Origin: Streptomyces sp. NRRL F-5630
Lineage (GTDB): Bacteria > Actinomycetota > Actinomycetes > Streptomycetales > Streptomycetaceae
Assembly: GCF_000719475.1 (NCBI RefSeq)
Contig: NZ_JOGO01000001.1
Coordinates: forward strand, 103,240 to 167,239
Length of the DNA stretch: 64,000 bases
Reading direction: 5' to 3'
Numbering within the stretch: the first letter of the stretch is position 1; each line of letters starts with the position of its first letter. Below the pieces are notes generated by a model, which saw nothing but the letters and a program-made list of their open reading frames with translations, was not told the origin of the DNA and made no database searches. A program made the position numbers and the translations under genes. Shown here one piece after another: positions 37,701 through 49,634 of the stretch.

Positions 37701-40700
37701 CGAGGTCGGTGAGGAACGGCCGGTCGGACCACTCGTCGGTCGTGATGTGGTGCAGGACGAGCGCGAGCACGTGGTCCTCGGGGGCCAGCTCGAACACCTC
37801 CGCGCGGACGGGGAGTTCGCGCGTGAGATCGAAGGGGCGGCGCTGCGCGGCCTCGATGAGCGCGGGCAGTTCGGCCTCGGTGCGCGCGCTCACGGTGAGC
37901 GGCGGGTGTGCCTCCTCGGCGGGCACGAGGCGCTGGTAGGGCTCCCCCTCGCGCACCCCGACGAGGGTGCGAAGCGCTTCGTGGCGCACCGTGACGTCGT
38001 GGAGCGCCTGGCGCAGCGCCTCGGTGTCGAGGGCGCCGCGCAGCCGTACGACGAGCGGGAAGTTGTAGGCGGGGCTCGCGCCTTCGAGTTCCCGTACGAG
38101 CCACAGGCGGCGCTGCGCGGCGGACAGGGGGACGCGGCCGGGGCGCTCCGCGTGGGCGGTGAGCGCGGGACGGGCGGGCTTCCCGGTGTGCGCGCGGGCG
38201 GCGAGGAGTGCGGGGGTGGGGGCCTCGAAGAGGTCGCGGATGGCGAGTTCGGTGCCGAGTTCGGCGCGGGCGCGGCTGATGAGACGGGTGGCGAGCAGGG
38301 AGTGGCCGCCGAGGTCGAAGAAGTTGTCCTCGGCCCCGGCCTCCGGCAGCCCGAGCACGTCGGCGAAGAGGCGGCACAGCACCTCCTCGCGCGGGGTGCG
38401 GGGTCCGCGCCCGCCGCCGAGCGCGACGGCCGGCTCGGCCTCGGGCAGCGCGCGGACGTCGAGCTTGCCGTTGGCGTTCATGGGCAGCGCGTCGACGGTG
38501 ACGAAGGCGGCGGGGACCATGTAGGCGGGCAGGGTGCGGCCCAGGTCGTCGCGCAGGCGGCGGACGAGCGCGGCGGTCCCGCGCGCGGCCGTGGGGTCGT
38601 TGGTGTACGGGGCACCGGAGCCGCGCGGGCGGTACAGGCCCCCGGCGAGCCGGGGCGCACCGCTCCCCGGGGCGAGGAACACGGCCTCGTACGCGCCGTC
38701 CCGCACCGACCAGGTGGTCAGCACGCGGCGGCCGGCGGCCTCTCCGATGCGGTGGACGGACTCGGGGGCGACGCCGTCCGCGCGGGTGCGGCCGTCCGGG
38801 ATGCCGGTGAGGCGCAGGGCCTCCCCGGTTCCGCCGAGCAGCCTCGCCGCGTCCTCCTCCGTCGTCCAGGCCGTCTCCCGCACCGCGCCCAGGTCCGCGT
38901 CCGCCGGGCCCGCGTGGAGGACGACGTCGTAGCGGTACCGGGTCAGTTCGTTGTCGTGGTGACCGCGCTTGGTGCGCAGGTCGGCCGCGTAGCCGAGGCT
39001 CGTGAAGTAGTCCGGGTCGACGAGGAGTTCCTTCTCCAGGCGCAGGCCGCGCGCGACCGCGCGCTCCAGGTCCTCGGGGGCGGTGCCGCGCGCCCGCTGG
39101 ACCTCGGTGTGGAAGGCGCGGGCGAGGCGCAGGTTGCGCACGTCGCCGACGAAGAGGGCGCCGCCGGGGGCGAGGAGGCCCATCGCGCCCTCGATCACGG
39201 CGGTCAGGTACTCGACGCCGGGGAAGTACTGGACGACCGAGTTGATGACGATCGTGTCGAAGTAGCCGGTGGGCAGGCCGCTCAGGTCGTCGGCGGGGCG
39301 GCAGCGCAGTTCCACCCGCGCCGCCAGCTCCGGGTCGGTGGACCGCAGTTCGGCCTCGATCTTGCGGATGACGGGCGCGGCGATGTCGGTCGCCCAGTAC
39401 GCCTCCGCGTCCTTCGCGAGCCCCGAGAGGAGGAGCCCCGAGCCGACGCCGATCTCCAGGACGCGGCGCGGCTCCAGGGCGCGGACGCGGTCGAGCGTGG
39501 CCGCGCGCCACTCGCTCATCTCCGCGAAGGGGATGGGCTCGCCGTCGTAGGAGCTGTCCCAGCCGTCGTAGCGCTCGGTGGAGACGGCGGTGCCGATCTT
39601 CTCGTACTCGTCGGTGTAGATCTCGCGCCACTCGCCGACCTGCGCCTCCTGCGCGGCGGTTCGGGCGTCGGCCTCGGCGCCGGAGGGGACGACGTAGCCG
39701 ACGAGGCGGTCCTCGCGGACGACGACGGCCGCCTGCGCGACGAGGGGGTGGCGGCTGAGCGCCGTCTCGATCTCGCCGGGCTCGACGCGGTAGCCGCGGA
39801 TCTTGACCTGGTCGTCGGTGCGCCCGAGGTAGTCGAGGTTGCCGTCGGGGCGGCGGCGCAGGAGGTCCCCGGTGCGGTACATGCGGGCGCCCGGCGCGCC
39901 GAAGGGGTCGGCGACGAAGCGTTCGGCGGTCAGCCCCGGACGGCCCAGGTAGCCGCGCGCGAGCCCGGTGCCGGCGATGTACAGCTCACCGGGCACCCCG
40001 TCGGGCACGGGGCGCAGCCAGGCGTCCAGGAGGTGGGCGCGGGTGCCCCGAATGGGGCGGCCCACGGTGGGGGTCGCGCTGTCGGGGGTGCCGCCGCCGA
40101 GGGTGTTGATCGTGTACTCGGTGGGCCCGTACAGGTTGTAGCCGTAGGTGCCCTCGGTGTCGCGCAGGGCCGCCCACACGGTCTCGGGGACGGCTTCGCC
40201 GCCGAGCAGGACGAGCGGGGGCACGTGCCCTTCGAGCAGTCCCTGCTCGATGAGGAGGCGCGCGTAGGTGGGGGTCACGTTGACGACGTCCACGCGGTGC
40301 TCCGCGCAGTAGGCGACGAGCGCCTCGGCGTCGCGGCGCAGGTCCTCGTCGCACACGTGGACCTCGTGGCCCTCGACGAGCCAGAGCAGTTCCTCCCAGG
40401 ACATGTCGAAGGCGAAGGAGACGGTGTGCGCGATGCGCAGGCGACGGCCCCCGGCGGCGGCGACGGCCGGGGCGAAGACCTCCTTCTGGTGGTTGATCTG
40501 CATGTTCGTCAGTCCCCGGTACGGGGTGACGACGCCCTTGGGGCGGCCGGTGGAGCCGGAGGTGTAGATGACGTACGCGGGGTGTTCGAGGCTGAAGCGG
40601 CGGCACACGGGGGTGTCGGGCAGCGCGGCGAGTTCGGCTTCCACGGCGGGGTCGTCGAGCAGGAGGCGCGGGGTGTCCCCGGCGAGCCTCGCGGAGACCT

Positions 40701-43700
40701 CCGTACGGCTGAGCAGGAGCAGCGGGCGGGCGTCGGCGAGCATGTCCGCGAGCCGGTCGGCGGGGTGGTCCAGCTCCAGGGGCAGGTACGCGGCGCCCGT
40801 GCGCAGGACGGCGAAGAGCGCCACGACCATGTCGAGCGAGCGGGGCAGCGCGAGCGCGACGACGCGCTCGGGGCCGGCGCCGCGCGCGATCAGCAGCCGT
40901 GCGGTGCGGTTGACGGCCGCGTCGAGCGCGGCGTAGGTGAGCGTGCGCGCGCCGAAGACGAGGGCCGTGGCCTCCGGGGTGCGGGCGGCCTGCTCGGCGA
41001 GGAGGTCGGCGACGGTCTTCTCGGGCACCTCGGCCTCGCTCGCGGCCCGCTCGGCGCGCAGCGCGGCGTCTTCGGCGGGCAGCAGCGCGTCGAGGGAGCC
41101 GACCGGCGCGGTGAGATCGGCGCTCAGGCGGTCCACGAGGAGCGTGAAGCGGTCGAGAAGGGCGTGCGCCCGCTCGGCGGGGATCAGGTCGGGGCGGTGG
41201 CTCAGCGAGACGGTGACGCGCTCGCCGGGGGTGACGACGAGGGTGGCCGGGTAGTGGGTCGCGTCGACGTTGGCGACGGCGCTCGCGCCGTGGCGGGTGC
41301 GGAGGGCTTCGAGGCGGTCCTCGGTGTCGTTGTCGCGCAGCACGAAGAGGGTGTCGAAGAGCTTGCGGTGCCCTGTCTCGGCCTGGAGCACGCCGAGGCT
41401 GAGGTGTTCGTACGGCATGAGGCCGAGGCGTTCGTCCTGGACGCGGCGCAGCAGGCCGAGGACGGACTCGGCGGGGTCGAGCGCCACGCGGGTGGGGACG
41501 GTGTTGAGGAAGAGGCCGATGATGCGGCCGACCTCGGGCACCTCGCTGGGGCGGCCCGCCACGGTCGTGCCGAAGACGACGTCGGTGCGCCCTGTCGCGG
41601 TGGCGAGGGTGAGTCCCCAGGCGGCGTTGAGGAAGGTGTTGAGGGTCAGCCCGTGGACGCGTCCCGCCTCGCGCAGGCGGGCACCGAGCGCGGCGGGGAG
41701 TCGCACGTCGAGCTGTTCCGGGATGACGGGTTCGAGCCCGTCCGGGGCCCCGGGCGCGAGGAGCGTCGGCTCGTCGAGCCCGGCGAGCGCGGTGCGCCAG
41801 GCGGCGGTGGCGGCGGTGTCGTCCTGGCGGGCGAGCCAGGTCAGGTAGTCCTGGTAGCTGCCGGGGGCGGGCAGCGCACGGGCGTCGCCCCCGTTCTCGT
41901 AGAGCGCGAACAGCTCGTCGAGGAAGAGCCAGGCGGACCAGCCGTCCCACAGGATGAGGTGGCGGCCGATGACGAGCCGGTCGCCGCGCGCGTCGCCGAG
42001 GCGCAGGAGGAGCAGCCGGAAGAGCGGGGGCGCGGACAGGTCGAAGCGGCGGGCGCGCTCGGCGTCGGTCAGCTCCCTGACGCGGGCGTCCTGTTCCTCG
42101 GCGGGCAGCCCGGAGAGGTCCACCTCTTCGAGCGGGACGGCCGGGGTCTCGACGATGAACTGCGCGGGCGCGTCGAGTCCTTCGCTCGTGAAGCCGGCGC
42201 GCAGGCCCGGGTTGCGGTCCAGGAGGGTGCGCACGGCGGCGCGGAGGCGGCCGGTGTCGAGGCGGGTGGCGAAGTCGAAGGTCTCGTGGACGGTGTAGAC
42301 GTCGAGGGCGCCCTCGTCGTACGCGGAGTGGAAGAACAGGCCCTCCTGGAGGGGAGCCAGGGGCCACACGTCGGTGACGGCGGCGGGGGCGGCGAGCGCG
42401 CGGAGGCGGGCGAGCGCGGCCTCGGGGAGGACGAGCGACGCGGCGGGCCCGGCCGCCTCGGGGGCGGTGCGCGCCGGGGCGCAGTGCGCGGCGACGGCGG
42501 CGGGGGTGCGGTGGGTGAAGATGTCGCGCGGGCTGACGTCGAGCCCGGCGGCGCGGGCGCGGCTCGCGACGCCGATGGAGCTGATGCTGTCGCCGCCGAG
42601 CCGGAAGAAGTCGTCGTCGGGTCCGAGGTCGTCGAGGCCGAGCACGGCGGCGAAGACGGCGACGAGCGCTTCCTCCCGCGCGTTCGCGGGGGCGCGGCGC
42701 ACGGCGCGCGCGGCCTCGGGCGCGGGCAGCGCGGCCTGGTCGAGCTTGCCGCTCGGGGTGAGGGGCAGGTCGGCGAGGACGACGTAGTCCTCGGGCACGA
42801 GAGCGGCGGGCAGCGCACGGGCGAGCGCGGCGCGCAGCGCCTCGGGCTCCGGCTCCGGGGTGCCGATGGCGGGGACGACGTAGGCGACGAGGCGCTGTTC
42901 GCGGACGAGCACGGCGCCGCGCGCGACCGAGGGGAGGCGTGTGAGGGCGGCTTCGATCTCGCCGGGTTCGATGCGGTTGCCGCGCAGCTTGACCTGCCGG
43001 TCGGTGCGGCCTAGGTAGTCGAGCGTGCCGTCCGGACGGCGGCGCACGAGGTCGCCGGTGCGGTACATGCGGGCGCCCGGCTCGGTGGCGTACGGGTCGG
43101 CGACGAAGCGCTCGGCGGTGAGCGCGGGGCGGCGGTGGTAGCCGCGGGCGAGCTGGACGCCGGTGAGGTACAGCTCGCCGGGGACGCCGTCGGGGACCGG
43201 GCGCAGGCAGGGGTCGAGGACGCGCAGGCCGGTGTTCCACACGGGGCGGCCGATGGGCACTGTCGTGCCGGGGGCGCCGTCGAAGGCGTGGTGCGTGACG
43301 TCGACGGCGGCCTCGGTGGGCCCGTACAGGTTGTGCGGGGGCACCCCGGTGAGCGCGGTCCAGCGGGCGGCGGTGTGCCGGGACAGGGCCTCCCCGCTGC
43401 TGAACACGAGCCGGAGCGAGGCCGCCCAGGACGGGTCGGCCGTCACCTCGTCGGAGGCGAGGAACGCCTCCAGCATCGAGGGGACGAAGTGCATCGCCGT
43501 GACGCCCTCGGCGCGCACGGTGCGGGCGAGGTAGGCGGGATCGCGGTGGCCCTCGGGCGCGGCGAGGACGACGGCCGCTCCCTCGCGCAGCGCCCAGAAG
43601 AACTCCCACACACTGACGTCGAAGCTGGCGGGGGTCTTCTGGAGCACGCGGTCGGCGGCGGTGAGGCCGTACGCGCCCTGCATCCAGGCGAGGCGGTTGG

Positions 43701-46700
43701 CGAGCGCCCGGTGGGTGACGACGACGCCCTTGGGGCGGCCCGTGGAGCCCGAGGTGTGGATGAGGTAGGCGGGGTGGTCGGGACCGGCCTCCGCGTACGG
43801 GGCGGCATCCACAGGCGAGGTGGCCGCCGGGTCCGGGGCGTTCGCGTCGTCGTCCGGGGCCGGGTGCCCCTCGCCGTCCACGAGGACCGTGGCGAGTCCG
43901 TGGCCGGCGGGCAGGCGTCCGGCGTCCGCCGAGGTCGTGACGACGGTGCGGGCGCCCGAGTCGGCGAGGACGTGGGCGATGCGCTCGGCGGGGTGGTCGA
44001 GGTCGATCGGCACGTACGCGGCACCGGACTTGAGGACGCCGAGCAGCGCGACCATGAGTCCGGCCGAGCGCGGCACCGCGACGGCGACGAACTCCTCGGG
44101 CCGGGCGCCCCGGGCGCGCAGCCGCCGGGCCAGCGCCTCGGCCCGGGCGTCGAGCGCGGCGTAGGTGAGACGTGTCCCCTCGTGCACGACGGCGGTCGCC
44201 TCCGGCGTGCGGGCGGTCTGCGCGGCGACGGCGGCGGGGAGCGTGAGGGGCTCCACCTCGCGGCCCTCGCCCGCGCCGAGCGCGGCGATGCGGGCGTGCT
44301 CCTCGGCGCCGAGCAGGTCCAGCGCGGCGGCGGGGCGCGCGGTGTCGTCGGCGAGCGCGTCGAGTACGCGGGTGAGGCGCTCGGCGAGCAGGCGCACCGC
44401 GTCCCCGTCGACGCGTGCGGCGTGGTGCTTGAGCCGCAGGTCGAGGCGGCGGCCCGGCTTCACGACGAGGGCGAGCGGGTAGTGCACGGCGTCGTGGAAG
44501 GTGTGCCCGGTGAGGCGGACGGTGCCGGTGGGGTCGCTCAGGCCGGTGTCGGCCGGGTAGTTCTCGAACACGACGAGGGTGTCGAAGAGTTCGCCCTCGC
44601 CCGCGTGACCGGCGAGGCGCTGGATCTCGGCGAGCCCGAGGTGCTGGTGGTCGAGGAGCGTGCCCTGCTCGCGCTGGAGGCGTTCCAGGACGGTGCCGAG
44701 CGAGTCTCCGGGGGCCCAGACGAGGCGGGTGGGCAGGGTGTTGATGAAGAGGCCCGCCATCGACTCGATCCCGTCCACGGCGGCGTCGCGCCCCGACACC
44801 GTGGTGCCGAAGACGACGTCCTGACGGCCGGTGAGCCCGGACAGGAGCAGTCCCCAGGCGGCCTGCACGACGGTGCCGAGCGTGACGCCGTGCGCGCGGG
44901 CACGGGCGGTGAGGCGCGCGGTGGTGGCCTCGGGCAGTGCGACGCGCACCTGGGCGGGCTCGATGGGCCCGGCGGGCGGGGCGGCGACGAGGCGGGTCGC
45001 CTCCTCGACCCCGGCGAGCGCGGTGCGCCAAGCGGTGCGCGCGGCCTCGCGGTCGGCGCGCGCGAGGTGGGCGAGGTGGGCGCGGTACGGGGCGACCTCG
45101 GGCAGCGCGGCGGGCTCGTCCCCGTACAGCGCGAGGAGTTCGCGGTGCAGGACGGGCAGCGACCAGCCGTCGGCGACGATGTGGTGGAAGGTGAGCACGA
45201 GCCGGCTGTGCGCCTCGTCGAGGCGGATCAGGGCGCAGCGCAGCAGGGGCGGGTGCGCGAGGTCGAAGCGGTGGGCGCGTTCGGTGGCGGCGACGGCCTC
45301 GGCGAGGGCGGGGTCGCGGCCCGTGAGGTCGGTCTCGCTCCAGGGGAGGTCGAGGCCGGTCGCGACGACCTGCGCGGGGCGGCCGTCCGGGAGCGGGCGG
45401 AAGCAGGCGCGCAGCGGTGCGTGGCGGTCGAGGAGACGCTGCGCCGCGCGGCGCAGGAGGGTCGCGTCGACGGGGCCCTCAAGGTCGATGACCTGCTGGA
45501 CGACGTAGGCGTCGTGCGCGGCGCCGTCGAGCACGGCGTGGAAGTAGAAGCCCTCCTGGAGCGGCCCGAGCGGCAGGACCTCGGCGATGTCCAGTGGCCC
45601 GGGGCCCTGGAGCGCGGCGAGTTCGGCCTCGGTCGGCGGGTCCCAGGGCAGGTCTGCGGGGTCCTGCGCGGTGGCGGAGGCGGTGCGCGCGGCGGTGGCG
45701 AGCTGGGCGACCGTACGGTGCCGGAAGACGTCGCGCGGGGTCAGTTCGAGACCGGCGCGGCGGGCCCGGACGAGGAGCTGGATGGCGACGATGCTGTCCC
45801 CGCCGAGCGCGAAGAAGTCGTCGTCGGCGGTGACCGAGGCAAGGCCGAGCGTCTCCGCGTAGAGGCGGCACAGGAGGCGCTCGCGCGCGGTGCGCGGGGG
45901 CCGGCCGGTGCTGAGGAGCCCGTAGTCGGGGACGGGCAGCGCGGCGGCGTCGAGCTTGCCGCTCGGGGTGACGGGGAGGCGGTCGAGCGGGACGAAGGCG
46001 GCGGGCACCATCGAGGCGGGCAGGGCCTCGGCGGCGTGGGCGCGCAGCGCGGCCATGAGCGCGGCGACGTTGCGGAAGGGGGCGGGGCGGTTGGCGTGCG
46101 GGTGGGGGCGGCCGGGGAGGTAGAGCGGGCCCGCCGGGGGCTCGCCCGCGGGGGCACCGTCCCCCGCCTCCGGCGCGAAGACGGCGTCCACGCTGCCGTC
46201 CTCCGCGTCGGCCGCCCAGGTGAGCGCCGCGCGGTGGCCGTGGCGTACGGCGGTCTCGTGGAGGGTCTCGGGGTCGATGCCGGGGCCGCCCGTGCGGCTG
46301 CTGTCGTCGAGCCTGCCGAGGGCGGCGAGGTCGGGGGCGAGGCGGGCGTTGGGGATGCCGGTGACGCGCAGGGGCGCGGTCCGGGCGGCGAGCGCGGCGC
46401 CGAGCGCTTCGGGCGTGCCGAGCGCGGACCACGGCAGCGTCTCGGGGACGGGCGCGGCCGGAGCGGTCCCGGGCCTGAGCACGACGTCGTAGCGGTAGCG
46501 CGTCAGCTCGTTGTGGTGGGTGCCGCGCTTGACGCGTATGTCGGCGGCGAAGCCGTCGAGCGTCGCGAAGTAGTCAGGGTCGAGGAGGAGTTCGCCCTCC
46601 CAGGCCACGGCACGGTCGACGGCGGCGCGCAGTGCCTCCTTGTCGTCGGCGGGGGTGCGGCCGGCCTCGATGGCGGCGGCGAGGGTGCGGTGCAGGCGCA

Positions 46701-49371
46701 GGTTGCGTACGTCGCCGACGAAGAGCGCTCCGCCGGGGGCGAGGAGCCGGGCGGCCGAACGGAGCACGCCCGTCAGGTAGTCGGCGCCGGGGAAGTACTG
46801 GACGACGGAGTTGACGACGATCGTGTCGAAGTGCCCCTCGGGCAGCCCGTCCAGCTCGTGCGCGGGACGGGCGCTCAGCGTGACCCTGCCCGCGAGCGCG
46901 GGAACGGCGTCGACCTGGGCGCGCAGGGCCCGGACGGCTTCCTCGGAGAGGTCCGTGCCCCAGTACTCGGCGCAGTCGGGGGCGAGGCGGGACAGGAGCA
47001 GCCCGCTGCCGACGCCGATCTCCAGCACCCGCCGGGGGCGCAGCTCCCTGATGCGGGCGACGGTCGCGTCCCGCCACTCGCGGAGGTCGTCGAGCGGCAG
47101 CGGCCTGCCGTCGTACATGCTGTTCCAGCCCGCGAAGTTCTCCTCGAAGCCCTCCGAACCCGCAGCGGAGTAGAGGAGTTCGTGCACGTCCTTCCACTCG
47201 GCGAGGGCCTCGTCCGCCTCCGCGGCGAGCGAGGGGACGACGTAGGCGGCGAGGCGGCGGTCGCCCGGGCGGTCCTCGCGGACGACGACGGCGGCCTGGC
47301 CGACGGCGGGGTGGGCGCGGAGCACCGACTCGATCTCGCTGGGCTCGACGCGGAAGCCGCGGATCTTCGTCTGGTTGTCGGCGCGGCCGTGGAACTCCAG
47401 GCGTCCGTCCGCCTTCCAGCGCACGAGGTCGCCGGTGCGGTACAGCCGCTCGCCGGGGGCGCCGAAGGGGTCGGCGACGAAGCGTTCGGCGGTGAGCGCG
47501 GGGCGGCCGAGGTAGCCGCGCGCGAGCCCGGCTCCTCCGAGGTACAACTCGCCGACGACACCGGCGGGTACGGGGCGCAGCGCGGCGTCCAGGACGTAGG
47601 CGCGGGTGCCGGGGTCGGGGACGCCGATGGGCACGAGGGTGCCGGCGGGCGTGTCCGGGTCGCACAGGCCGAGGGTGGAGTTGGTCGTCGCCTCGGTGGG
47701 GCCGTACGCGTTGAACATCATCCGGCCGCGCGCGTAACGCCCCACGAGTTCGGGCGAGACGCGCTCGGTGCCCGCCAGGAGGGTCGCGGTGGGCGGCAGT
47801 TCGATGTCCTCGGGCATCGCGGCGAGGAGGGCGGGCGGCAGGATCATGAAGGTGATGCCGTGCGCGTGCGCGTAGTCGGCGAGCGGGGCGCCGGGGACAC
47901 GGCGGTCGGCGGGGACGACCACGAGCCTGCCGCCGGAGAGCAGGCCGAGGCACAGGTCCCAGAAGGCCACGTCGAAGCTGGGCGAGGCGAACTGGAGGAC
48001 GCGGCTGTGCGGCCCGGTCCCGAAGCGCTCGCGCTGTGTCGCGACGAGCTTGGCGACACCGCCGTGCGAGAGGACGACGCCCTTGGGGCGCCCGGTCGAG
48101 CCCGAGGTGTAGATGACGTAGGCGGCGTGCGCGACGGTGAGCCCGGCGGCGGAGGCGGGGTCGTGCGCGGGATGGCCCGCGAGTTCGGCGACGGTCTCCG
48201 GGGCGTCGAGCACGAGGGCCTCGGTACCGTCGGGGAGCGGGGGGAGGTCAGGGAGCGTGTCGGCGGTGGTGACGAGGCAGACGGGGCGGGCGTCTTCGAG
48301 CATGTAGGCGACGCGGTCCGCCGGGTAGTCGGTGTCGACGGGCAGGTAGGCGGCGCCCGCCTTCAGCACGGCGACCTCGGCGACGATCATGTCCGCCGAG
48401 CGCGGGACGGCGAGGGCGACGACCCGCTCGGGACCGGCGCCCCGGGCCACAAGGGCGTGGGCGAGGCGGGCCGCGCGGGCGTCGAGTTCCGCGTAGGTGA
48501 GCTGTTCTTCCTCGTGGACGAGGGCGATCTCGCCGGGGCGCGCGGCGACCTGCTCGGCGAACAGGCGCGGCCAGGTGAGCGCGGGCACGTCGTGGGCGGT
48601 GGCGTTCCACTCGACGAGCACGCGGTGGCGCTCGGCCTCGTCGAGGAGCGCGAGCGCGGCGAGCGGGGTGCCGGGCCGGGCGCTCGCGTCGGCGAGGAGG
48701 GTCGCGTAGTGGCCGAGGACGCGGTCGACGGTGGCGGGCGTGAAGAGCGCGGTGGCGTACTCGGCGCGGATCTCCTCGTCGGTCACGGTGAGGGCGAGGT
48801 CGAGCGGGCCGCCCTCGTCCCAGGCGGCGGGCCCGAAGCCGGTGGCGCACAGCACGGTGCCGCCCCGGCCCTCCTCCGGGGCGAGCAGGGCGAGGAGCGC
48901 GGCGGTGGGCAGCCGGTGGGCCTCGGCCCGCGCGCGGACCTCGGCGACGTGGGCGCGCAACTCGGCGAAGGTCAGGGCCCCGTGGACGGTGAGGCGCAGC
49001 GGCAGCCCGTCGTACGCGACCGTCAGGTCCCGCGCGCCGCCGCCGTAGCGGTGGAGGAGGGCGACGAAGGCGGCGAGGCGGGTGAGTTCGTCGGGGGCCT
49101 GGGCGGGCGCGGCCGTCCCGGCGGAAGGCGTATCCGTCCCGGAGGAAGGCGCGGCCGTCCCGGCGGACGGTGTCGCCGTCGTCCCCTCGGTGCCCGCGTC
49201 CGTCCCAAAAGCCCGCGTACGCACGGCGCGTGGGCCCCCCGTGCGCGGGTGCGGGAAGTCCTGCGGGAGGGAGATACCGGGGACCTCGGCGGCGAAGCGC
49301 CCGGTCCAGTAGTCCTCGGCCGTCGTGGACGCGGTGGCAAGGGATTCCCGGTTACGCGTGTTGCCCGACAC
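27271..49371 (-). CDS. six-module siderophore NRPS (two N-methylating modules, terminal epimerase, no thioesterase)
   Basis: One ~7366-residue synthetase. Modules run: [partial C]-A1-MT-PCP; C-A2-PCP; C-A3-MT-PCP; C-A4-PCP; C-A5-PCP; C-A6-PCP-E. The nine-residue pocket code of A3, DMENLGLIN, equals that of the N5-hydroxyornithine domain of coelichelin synthetase; A2 (DVWHFSLVD) equals the EntF serine code and A5 (DVWHMSLVD) is close to it. Both methyltransferases carry [12 protein letters not shown] and interrupt their A domains. The protein ends in an E domain ([10 protein letters not shown] near nt 28235) with no TE. GTG 49371 (AGGAGG 11 bases upstream) is preferred; the ATG at 49431 sits against the iron box and would place the repressor site at the start codon. 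Neighbouring hydroxylase, formyltransferase, transport genes and iron boxes make it a hydroxamate siderophore synthetase. Exact product unknown. Confidence 0.93.
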   Translation of the reverse strand: MSGNTRNRESLATASTTAEDYWTGRFAAEVPGISLPQDFPHPRTGGPRAVRTRAFGTDAGTEGTTATPSAGTAAPSSGTDTPSAGTAAPAQAPDELTRLAAFVALLHRYGGGARDLTVAYDGLPLRLTVHGALTFAELRAHVAEVRARAEAHRLPTAALLALLAPEEGRGGTVLCATGFGPAAWDEGGPLDLALTVTDEEIRAEYATALFTPATVDRVLGHYATLLADASARPGTPLAALALLDEAERHRVLVEWNATAHDVPALTWPRLFAEQVAARPGEIALVHEEEQLTYAELDARAARLAHALVARGAGPERVVALAVPRSADMIVAEVAVLKAGAAYLPVDTDYPADRVAYMLEDARPVCLVTTADTLPDLPPLPDGTEALVLDAPETVAELAGHPAHDPASAAGLTVAHAAYVIYTSGSTGRPKGVVLSHGGVAKLVATQRERFGTGPHSRVLQFASPSFDVAFWDLCLGLLSGGRLVVVPADRRVPGAPLADYAHAHGITFMILPPALLAAMPEDIELPPTATLLAGTERVSPELVGRYARGRMMFNAYGPTEATTNSTLGLCDPDTPAGTLVPIGVPDPGTRAYVLDAALRPVPAGVVGELYLGGAGLARGYLGRPALTAERFVADPFGAPGERLYRTGDLVRWKADGRLEFHGRADNQTKIRGFRVEPSEIESVLRAHPAVGQAAVVVREDRPGDRRLAAYVVPSLAAEADEALAEWKDVHELLYSAAGSEGFEENFAGWNSMYDGRPLPLDDLREWRDATVARIRELRPRRVLEIGVGSGLLLSRLAPDCAEYWGTDLSEEAVRALRAQVDAVPALAGRVTLSARPAHELDGLPEGHFDTIVVNSVVQYFPGADYLTGVLRSAARLLAPGGALFVGDVRNLRLHRTLAAAIEAGRTPADDKEALRAAVDRAVAWEGELLLDPDYFATLDGFAADIRVKRGTHHNELTRYRYDVVLRPGTAPAAPVPETLPWSALGTPEALGAALAARTAPLRVTGIPNARLAPDLAALGRLDDSSRTGGPGIDPETLHETAVRHGHRAALTWAADAEDGSVDAVFAPEAGDGAPAGEPPAGPLYLPGRPHPHANRPAPFRNVAALMAALRAHAAEALPASMVPAAFVPLDRLPVTPSGKLDAAALPVPDYGLLSTGRPPRTARERLLCRLYAETLGLASVTADDDFFALGGDSIVAIQLLVRARRAGLELTPRDVFRHRTVAQLATAARTASATAQDPADLPWDPPTEAELAALQGPGPLDIAEVLPLGPLQEGFYFHAVLDGAAHDAYVVQQVIDLEGPVDATLLRRAAQRLLDRHAPLRACFRPLPDGRPAQVVATGLDLPWSETDLTGRDPALAEAVAATERAHRFDLAHPPLLRCALIRLDEAHSRLVLTFHHIVADGWSLPVLHRELLALYGDEPAALPEVAPYRAHLAHLARADREAARTAWRTALAGVEEATRLVAAPPAGPIEPAQVRVALPEATTARLTARARAHGVTLGTVVQAAWGLLLSGLTGRQDVVFGTTVSGRDAAVDGIESMAGLFINTLPTRLVWAPGDSLGTVLERLQREQGTLLDHQHLGLAEIQRLAGHAGEGELFDTLVVFENYPADTGLSDPTGTVRLTGHTFHDAVHYPLALVVKPGRRLDLRLKHHAARVDGDAVRLLAERLTRVLDALADDTARPAAALDLLGAEEHARIAALGAGEGREVEPLTLPAAVAAQTARTPEATAVVHEGTRLTYAALDARAEALARRLRARGARPEEFVAVAVPRSAGLMVALLGVLKSGAAYVPIDLDHPAERIAHVLADSGARTVVTTSADAGRLPAGHGLATVLVDGEGHPAPDDDANAPDPAATSPVDAAPYAEAGPDHPAYLIHTSGSTGRPKGVVVTHRALANRLAWMQGAYGLTAADRVLQKTPASFDVSVWEFFWALREGAAVVLAAPEGHRDPAYLARTVRAEGVTAMHFVPSMLEAFLASDEVTADPSWAASLRLVFSSGEALSRHTAARWTALTGVPPHNLYGPTEAAVDVTHHAFDGAPGTTVPIGRPVWNTGLRVLDPCLRPVPDGVPGELYLTGVQLARGYHRRPALTAERFVADPYATEPGARMYRTGDLVRRRPDGTLDYLGRTDRQVKLRGNRIEPGEIEAALTRLPSVARGAVLVREQRLVAYVVPAIGTPEPEPEALRAALARALPAALVPEDYVVLADLPLTPSGKLDQAALPAPEAARAVRRAPANAREEALVAVFAAVLGLDDLGPDDDFFRLGGDSISSIGVASRARAAGLDVSPRDIFTHRTPAAVAAHCAPARTAPEAAGPAASLVLPEAALARLRALAAPAAVTDVWPLAPLQEGLFFHSAYDEGALDVYTVHETFDFATRLDTGRLRAAVRTLLDRNPGLRAGFTSEGLDAPAQFIVETPAVPLEEVDLSGLPAEEQDARVRELTDAERARRFDLSAPPLFRLLLLRLGDARGDRLVIGRHLILWDGWSAWLFLDELFALYENGGDARALPAPGSYQDYLTWLARQDDTAATAAWRTALAGLDEPTLLAPGAPDGLEPVIPEQLDVRLPAALGARLREAGRVHGLTLNTFLNAAWGLTLATATGRTDVVFGTTVAGRPSEVPEVGRIIGLFLNTVPTRVALDPAESVLGLLRRVQDERLGLMPYEHLSLGVLQAETGHRKLFDTLFVLRDNDTEDRLEALRTRHGASAVANVDATHYPATLVVTPGERVTVSLSHRPDLIPAERAHALLDRFTLLVDRLSADLTAPVGSLDALLPAEDAALRAERAASEAEVPEKTVADLLAEQAARTPEATALVFGARTLTYAALDAAVNRTARLLIARGAGPERVVALALPRSLDMVVALFAVLRTGAAYLPLELDHPADRLADMLADARPLLLLSRTEVSARLAGDTPRLLLDDPAVEAELAALPDTPVCRRFSLEHPAYVIYTSGSTGRPKGVVTPYRGLTNMQINHQKEVFAPAVAAAGGRRLRIAHTVSFAFDMSWEELLWLVEGHEVHVCDEDLRRDAEALVAYCAEHRVDVVNVTPTYARLLIEQGLLEGHVPPLVLLGGEAVPETVWAALRDTEGTYGYNLYGPTEYTINTLGGGTPDSATPTVGRPIRGTRAHLLDAWLRPVPDGVPGELYIAGTGLARGYLGRPGLTAERFVADPFGAPGARMYRTGDLLRRRPDGNLDYLGRTDDQVKIRGYRVEPGEIETALSRHPLVAQAAVVVREDRLVGYVVPSGAEADARTAAQEAQVGEWREIYTDEYEKIGTAVSTERYDGWDSSYDGEPIPFAEMSEWRAATLDRVRALEPRRVLEIGVGSGLLLSGLAKDAEAYWATDIAAPVIRKIEAELRSTDPELAARVELRCRPADDLSGLPTGYFDTIVINSVVQYFPGVEYLTAVIEGAMGLLAPGGALFVGDVRNLRLARAFHTEVQRARGTAPEDLERAVARGLRLEKELLVDPDYFTSLGYAADLRTKRGHHDNELTRYRYDVVLHAGPADADLGAVRETAWTTEEDAARLLGGTGEALRLTGIPDGRTRADGVAPESVHRIGEAAGRRVLTTWSVRDGAYEAVFLAPGSGAPRLAGGLYRPRGSGAPYTNDPTAARGTAALVRRLRDDLGRTLPAYMVPAAFVTVDALPMNANGKLDVRALPEAEPAVALGGGRGPRTPREEVLCRLFADVLGLPEAGAEDNFFDLGGHSLLATRLISRARAELGTELAIRDLFEAPTPALLAARAHTGKPARPALTAHAERPGRVPLSAAQRRLWLVRELEGASPAYNFPLVVRLRGALDTEALRQALHDVTVRHEALRTLVGVREGEPYQRLVPAEEAHPPLTVSARTEAELPALIEAAQRRPFDLTRELPVRAEVFELAPEDHVLALVLHHITTDEWSDRPFLTDLDTAYAARARGAAPGWAPLPVQYADYTLWQEQLLERLGDQQLAYWTRALDGAPEELALPLDRPRPAEPTGHGAVVRREVPAATGRALRELSAASGTSMFMLLQAATAALLHRLGAGEDIPLGAPIAGRTDGALDDLVGFFVNTLVLRTDLSGTPTFAELLARVRESSLAAFEHQDLPFDRLVEAVNPPRVPGRNPLFQVMLGYHHRPEGDAATLLGLPAEWYDMDTGTAKFDLDFTFVDASDADGGITLLLEYATDLADPGTAALLAERLVLLLDRAARTPDVPLRELDILTPEEHAKAGGVRDETGAWDGTGTWNDTAHPVAFRSVPEILADTARRVPGATALVTGPCTAPRRTTFAALHASVTALAARLRPHVTAPGAVVALALPREEMVPGLLGVLAAGAAYLPLDVAHPAERLEFMLADAAPVCLVTTTEHAAELPEAPGVPRLFLDVPATAEAGDLVPTPAPHPDQAAYTIYTSGSTGRPKGVIGTHRGLSNLYAAHLRDLITPAARTTGRAFLRALHAASFSFDGSWEPLLWLLAGHELHVVDETTMRDPEALLDRLTDARVDFADLTPTYLRELLHHGFLAETGPADRERHVPAVLAVGGEATPPALWRRLTALPDTAVHDLYGPTECAVDAYGWHHTAEGAWAAPLDNTRAHVLDASLRPAPAGVPGELYLAGEGLARGYLGRPGLTAERFVADPYGPAGTRMYRTGDLVRRAADGTLVFLGRADDQVKIRGFRVEPGEIEAVLTRHPAVSAAAVVVREDRLVAYVVAATGTTVEAGELRAHCAAALLDHMVPGAFVPLAALPRTVNGKLDTAALPAPPSPAASGGRLPRTPREELLCGLFAAVLGHAHVGPDDDFFALGGHSLTAMRLVARVRSALGADLSPRTVFDAPTPARLAARIDAATGPARPALAAPRPVPARLPLSSAQQRLWLLQQVEETGTAYHLPTAWRLTGDLDRAALEAALQDVVARHAPLRTVFPAAEGVPYQRVLSPEKAPVPLRAVRYEDLAAEAARPFDLARDLPLRAALAPTGPGEHVLLLVLHHIATDEWSDRPLRADLATAYAARAEGRAPDWAPLPARYADYTLWQRDLLAETGPGLLDHWTRALAGLPEELDLPTDRPRPAESSGRGGTVGFTVTPELERALRALARAHGVSMFMVAQAAVASLLHRLGAGEDIPLGAPVSGRADEALEELVGFFVNTLVLRTDLSGDPTFAELLARVRETDLAAYAHQDLPFERLVEALHPARSLARHPLFQVMVVHLAGEGAEAPLLPGLASRRESVGQDTAKFDLSFDFVERGEGGGIQGWIEYSADLFDADTAALLGARLVSLLEQVAAAPHRPLATLDVLREDERARVLTEWNATGEAGGDLPLPEAFRAQAARTPEATALVFEDTSLTYAELDRRVDALARTLAAHGAGAETTVAVALPRSLALVVTLLAVHRAGAAYLPLDTGYPADRLAYMLDDARPTCLVTTDGVALPATGVPRLRVDLDGVPAHPADAPLPPAPDPRHPAYVLYTSGSTGRPKGVIVPHAGIANRLRWMQDHYRLGAGDRVLQKTPAGFDVSVWEFFWPLVTGATLVVARPGGHRDPAYLAELMRRERVTTAHFVPSMLRAFLAEPTAPGCASLRQVMCSGEALPAPLAARFHEVLPGRRLHNLYGPTEASVDVTAHEVAAAPGAAVPIGRPVRNTRTYVLDAALRPVPPGVAGELYLAGVQLARGYLGRPGLTAERFVADPYGPAGTRMYRTGDLARWNRDGVLEYLGRTDEQVKLRGFRVEPGEIEAALSTDEGVAHATVVLREERLVAYVVPAPGATVEPATLRAHAAATLPAHMVPAAVLLLDALPLTPNGKLDRRALPAPDFAAGTGDAAPRTPREETLAALFADVLGLPRVGVDDDFFALGGDSIVAMQFVARARAAGLALSPRDVFRHKSVAGLAAVATAADPLAQAGEDTELLALTEAERAELAGLPAGTQVLPVSPLQAGLLFHAALDSGDEGPDVYTVQVSYDLEGPLDAARLRAAAQDVLDAHDNLRSGFSHLATGHAVAVVPRTVVLPWRTVDLTGPAENAEATWHRLLAEERRRFDPRRPPLLRLLLARTGPDRHRLVLSHQHLLLDGWSLPLLTAELWERYEGRTPPPPTPYRAHLRHLAAQDAEAAATAWAEALSGLTEPTRLAPADPDRAAAVPHTHTRELDRARTAALETFARSRGVTLNTLVQAAWGVLLGRLTGRDDVVFGATVAGRSPELPGAASMIGLFINTVPVRVRLRQDESAAELLARLQDEQSRLLAHQHLGLADIQRAAGLGELFDTLVVFESYPVAEEPARGDAPRATVREHRDSTHYPFAWAVEPGEHLRLTAEFRPDLIDGATARRLTDALVELLTGMAEEPGLPVGRLDLLAPAERHKVLTTWNDTALPAPVGPHTVPALLAAQVAQSPDALAVTDGRTSLTFAELDRRTEELARVLAAHGAAPERTVALALPRTTEHLVAILAVMRAGAAYLPLDTELPEARLTAQLTDARPVLVLATRRTALPDTGVPVLLVDTPLADLPQAQPTPPAPHHPAYVIYTSGSTGRPKGVVITQRNLTSLFHSHRHDLHERARRRTGRRHLRVAHAWSFAFDASWQPQLWLLDGHALHIADEETRRDPELLAAFVRDHAIDFIEVTPSLLAQMADSGLTGPDGDCPLALVGFGGEAVPPALWSRLAALPDTEAVNLYGPTESTVDALVGRVADSPGEPVVGRPVHGSRAYVLDTALRPVPPGVTGELYLAGPGLARGYLDRPALTAERFLADPYGPAGERMYRTGDLARWTEEGLLRFAGRADDQVKIRGYRVELAEIEKAIDSHPAVARTVVVTREPRPGVHQLLAYAAAHGPAPEPAELRAHAAATLPEYMVPAAVVVLDRLPLLPNGKLDRAALPAPDFTAASGGRAPENATEHTLRDLFAEALGLPAEAVGTDDDFFSFGGDSIIAMRVVARARAAGLRLTPRQLLQHRTVAALAPHARALAPGERGATHDDGTGTIPLTPIMRSLLARGGPLAAYHQAALVRTPADLTEDGLLTVLGALAARHDMLRARLVRTPGPALTVPAAGECDVRDWLRRADVRAEADDPEALRAAIAAHAEEARAGLDPEAGAMVRAVWYDAGPGRAGRLLLLVHHLAVDGVSWRALLPDLAAAWEAVREGRAPALAPVEMSFARWSRLLGARAADPATADELPWWTEVLAEGAGLPLSRPLDAARDTVATTRSLSLTLPPHLTGPLLGSVPAAFGASVNDVLLTAFALAVGDWRARVLGAPGGPGGPVLVDLEGHGRDEGIAGDADLSRTVGWFTTVIPVRLDPGVLADGDLDAAVARVRAHLTTLPAAGTGHGLLRHLNPTTASMLAGLAEPQIEFNYMGRFGHAEDADWSYAPEEDAADLDADPDMPMSHALTLNALTEDRPEGPRLAAHWSFAAGLLGEDAVRDLGETWFRALEALVRHAGTRD
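31850..34925 (-). other. NRPS module 5: C - A5 (Ser) - PCP
   Basis: The C domain begins [12 protein letters not shown] and has HHIATDEWS near nt 34555. A5 (core near nt 33125) has pocket DVWHMSLVD, one residue from the EntF serine code. The PCP Ser is in ALGGDSIVA near nt 31983. Confidence 0.82.
34960..38140 (-). other. NRPS module 4: C - A4 (basic residue?) - PCP
   Basis: The C domain begins [12 protein letters not shown] and has HHITTDEWS near nt 37740 (Glu for the usual Gly). A4 (core near nt 36255) has pocket DGEDAGLVD; the two extra acids (positions 239 and 278) suggest an amine-bearing side chain such as ornithine or a derivative, which is inference. The PCP Ser is in ALGGHSLTA near nt 35093. 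Confidence 0.72.
38190..42375 (-). other. NRPS module 3: C (altered active site) - A3 (hydroxyornithine, N-methylating) - PCP
   Basis: The C domain reads [10 protein letters not shown] near nt 41945: aligned on DG, the second, catalytic His of HHxxxDG is Leu. A3 (core near nt 40550) has pocket DMENLGLIN, the N5-hydroxyornithine code. Its inserted methyltransferase has [12 protein letters not shown] near nt 39460, so the residue should be N2-methylated. The PCP Ser is in LGGHSLLAT near nt 38310. Confidence 0.82.
42500..45595 (-). other. NRPS module 2: C - A2 (Ser) - PCP
   Basis: The C domain starts at [11 protein letters not shown] and has intact HHIVADGWS near nt 45180. A2 (core [10 protein letters not shown] near nt 43745) has pocket DVWHFSLVD, identical to the serine code of EntF. 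The PCP Ser is in RLGGDSISS near nt 42590. Confidence 0.85.
45690..49371 (-). other. NRPS module 1: remnant C - A1 (methyltransferase-interrupted) - PCP
   Basis: The first ~240 residues keep only the C-terminal lobe style of a condensation domain, interrupted by Thr/Ser/Pro/Ala repeats (two TPSAGTAAP copies), with no HHxxxDG; it is probably vestigial, as expected for a starter module. A1 has [10 protein letters not shown] near nt 48100 and a pocket I read as DVWILAATN, which I cannot assign. A methyltransferase (SAM motif near nt 47025) is inserted before the A10 motif PSGKLD. The PCP Ser is in ALGGDSIVA near nt 45800. By position and with a formyltransferase nearby, formyl-hydroxyornithine is a guess for the substrate. 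Confidence 0.75.
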
Positions 49372-49433
49372 AGCTGTGCGCGCCTCCTGATCGGTACGGA
49401 GCGGCCCAAGCGGAACCGCGACCTTCCGCATAG

Positions 49434-49452
49434 TAAGGTAAGGGTTGCCTAA
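49434..49452. promoter_or_regulatory. iron box upstream of the NRPS-mbtH unit
   Basis: TAAGGTAAGGGTTGCCTAA matches the DmdR1/IdeR consensus at 14 of 19 positions. It lies ~63 bases before the preferred GTG start at 49371, a normal distance for a promoter-overlapping operator. Confidence 0.85.
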
Positions 49453-49492
49453 CTCAACAGGGCATCAGGGGGGCGACTCACGTCACAGCGAC

Positions 49493-49511
49493 TGAGGTTA
49501 CGCTTACCTAA
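49493..49511. promoter_or_regulatory. iron box upstream of the FecCD-ATPase uptake operon
   Basis: TGAGGTTACGCTTACCTAA is a second DmdR1/IdeR-like palindrome in the same divergent region, 41 bases from the NRPS box and ~125 bases before the permease start. Each direction therefore has its own operator. Confidence 0.85.
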
Positions 49512-49634
49512 CCTGTGTGCGCGGGCACCGGCGTCGGCGACGCCGGCGGTCCAGGGCCACGACGGTGCCGACGGCGGAAGGCGGGAACGGCCTTGACCAC
49601 GGCGGAAGGCGGACAAGGGCATGGAGACCGGCAC

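Noticed and set aside
27289..49452. Very long open frames on the plus strand opposite the giant NRPS (about 2474, 2747 and 2105 codons)
   Set aside because: They are Gly/Ala/Arg/Val-rich translations without family motifs, exactly antisense to NRPS domains, and are a side effect of strong GC bias at third positions.
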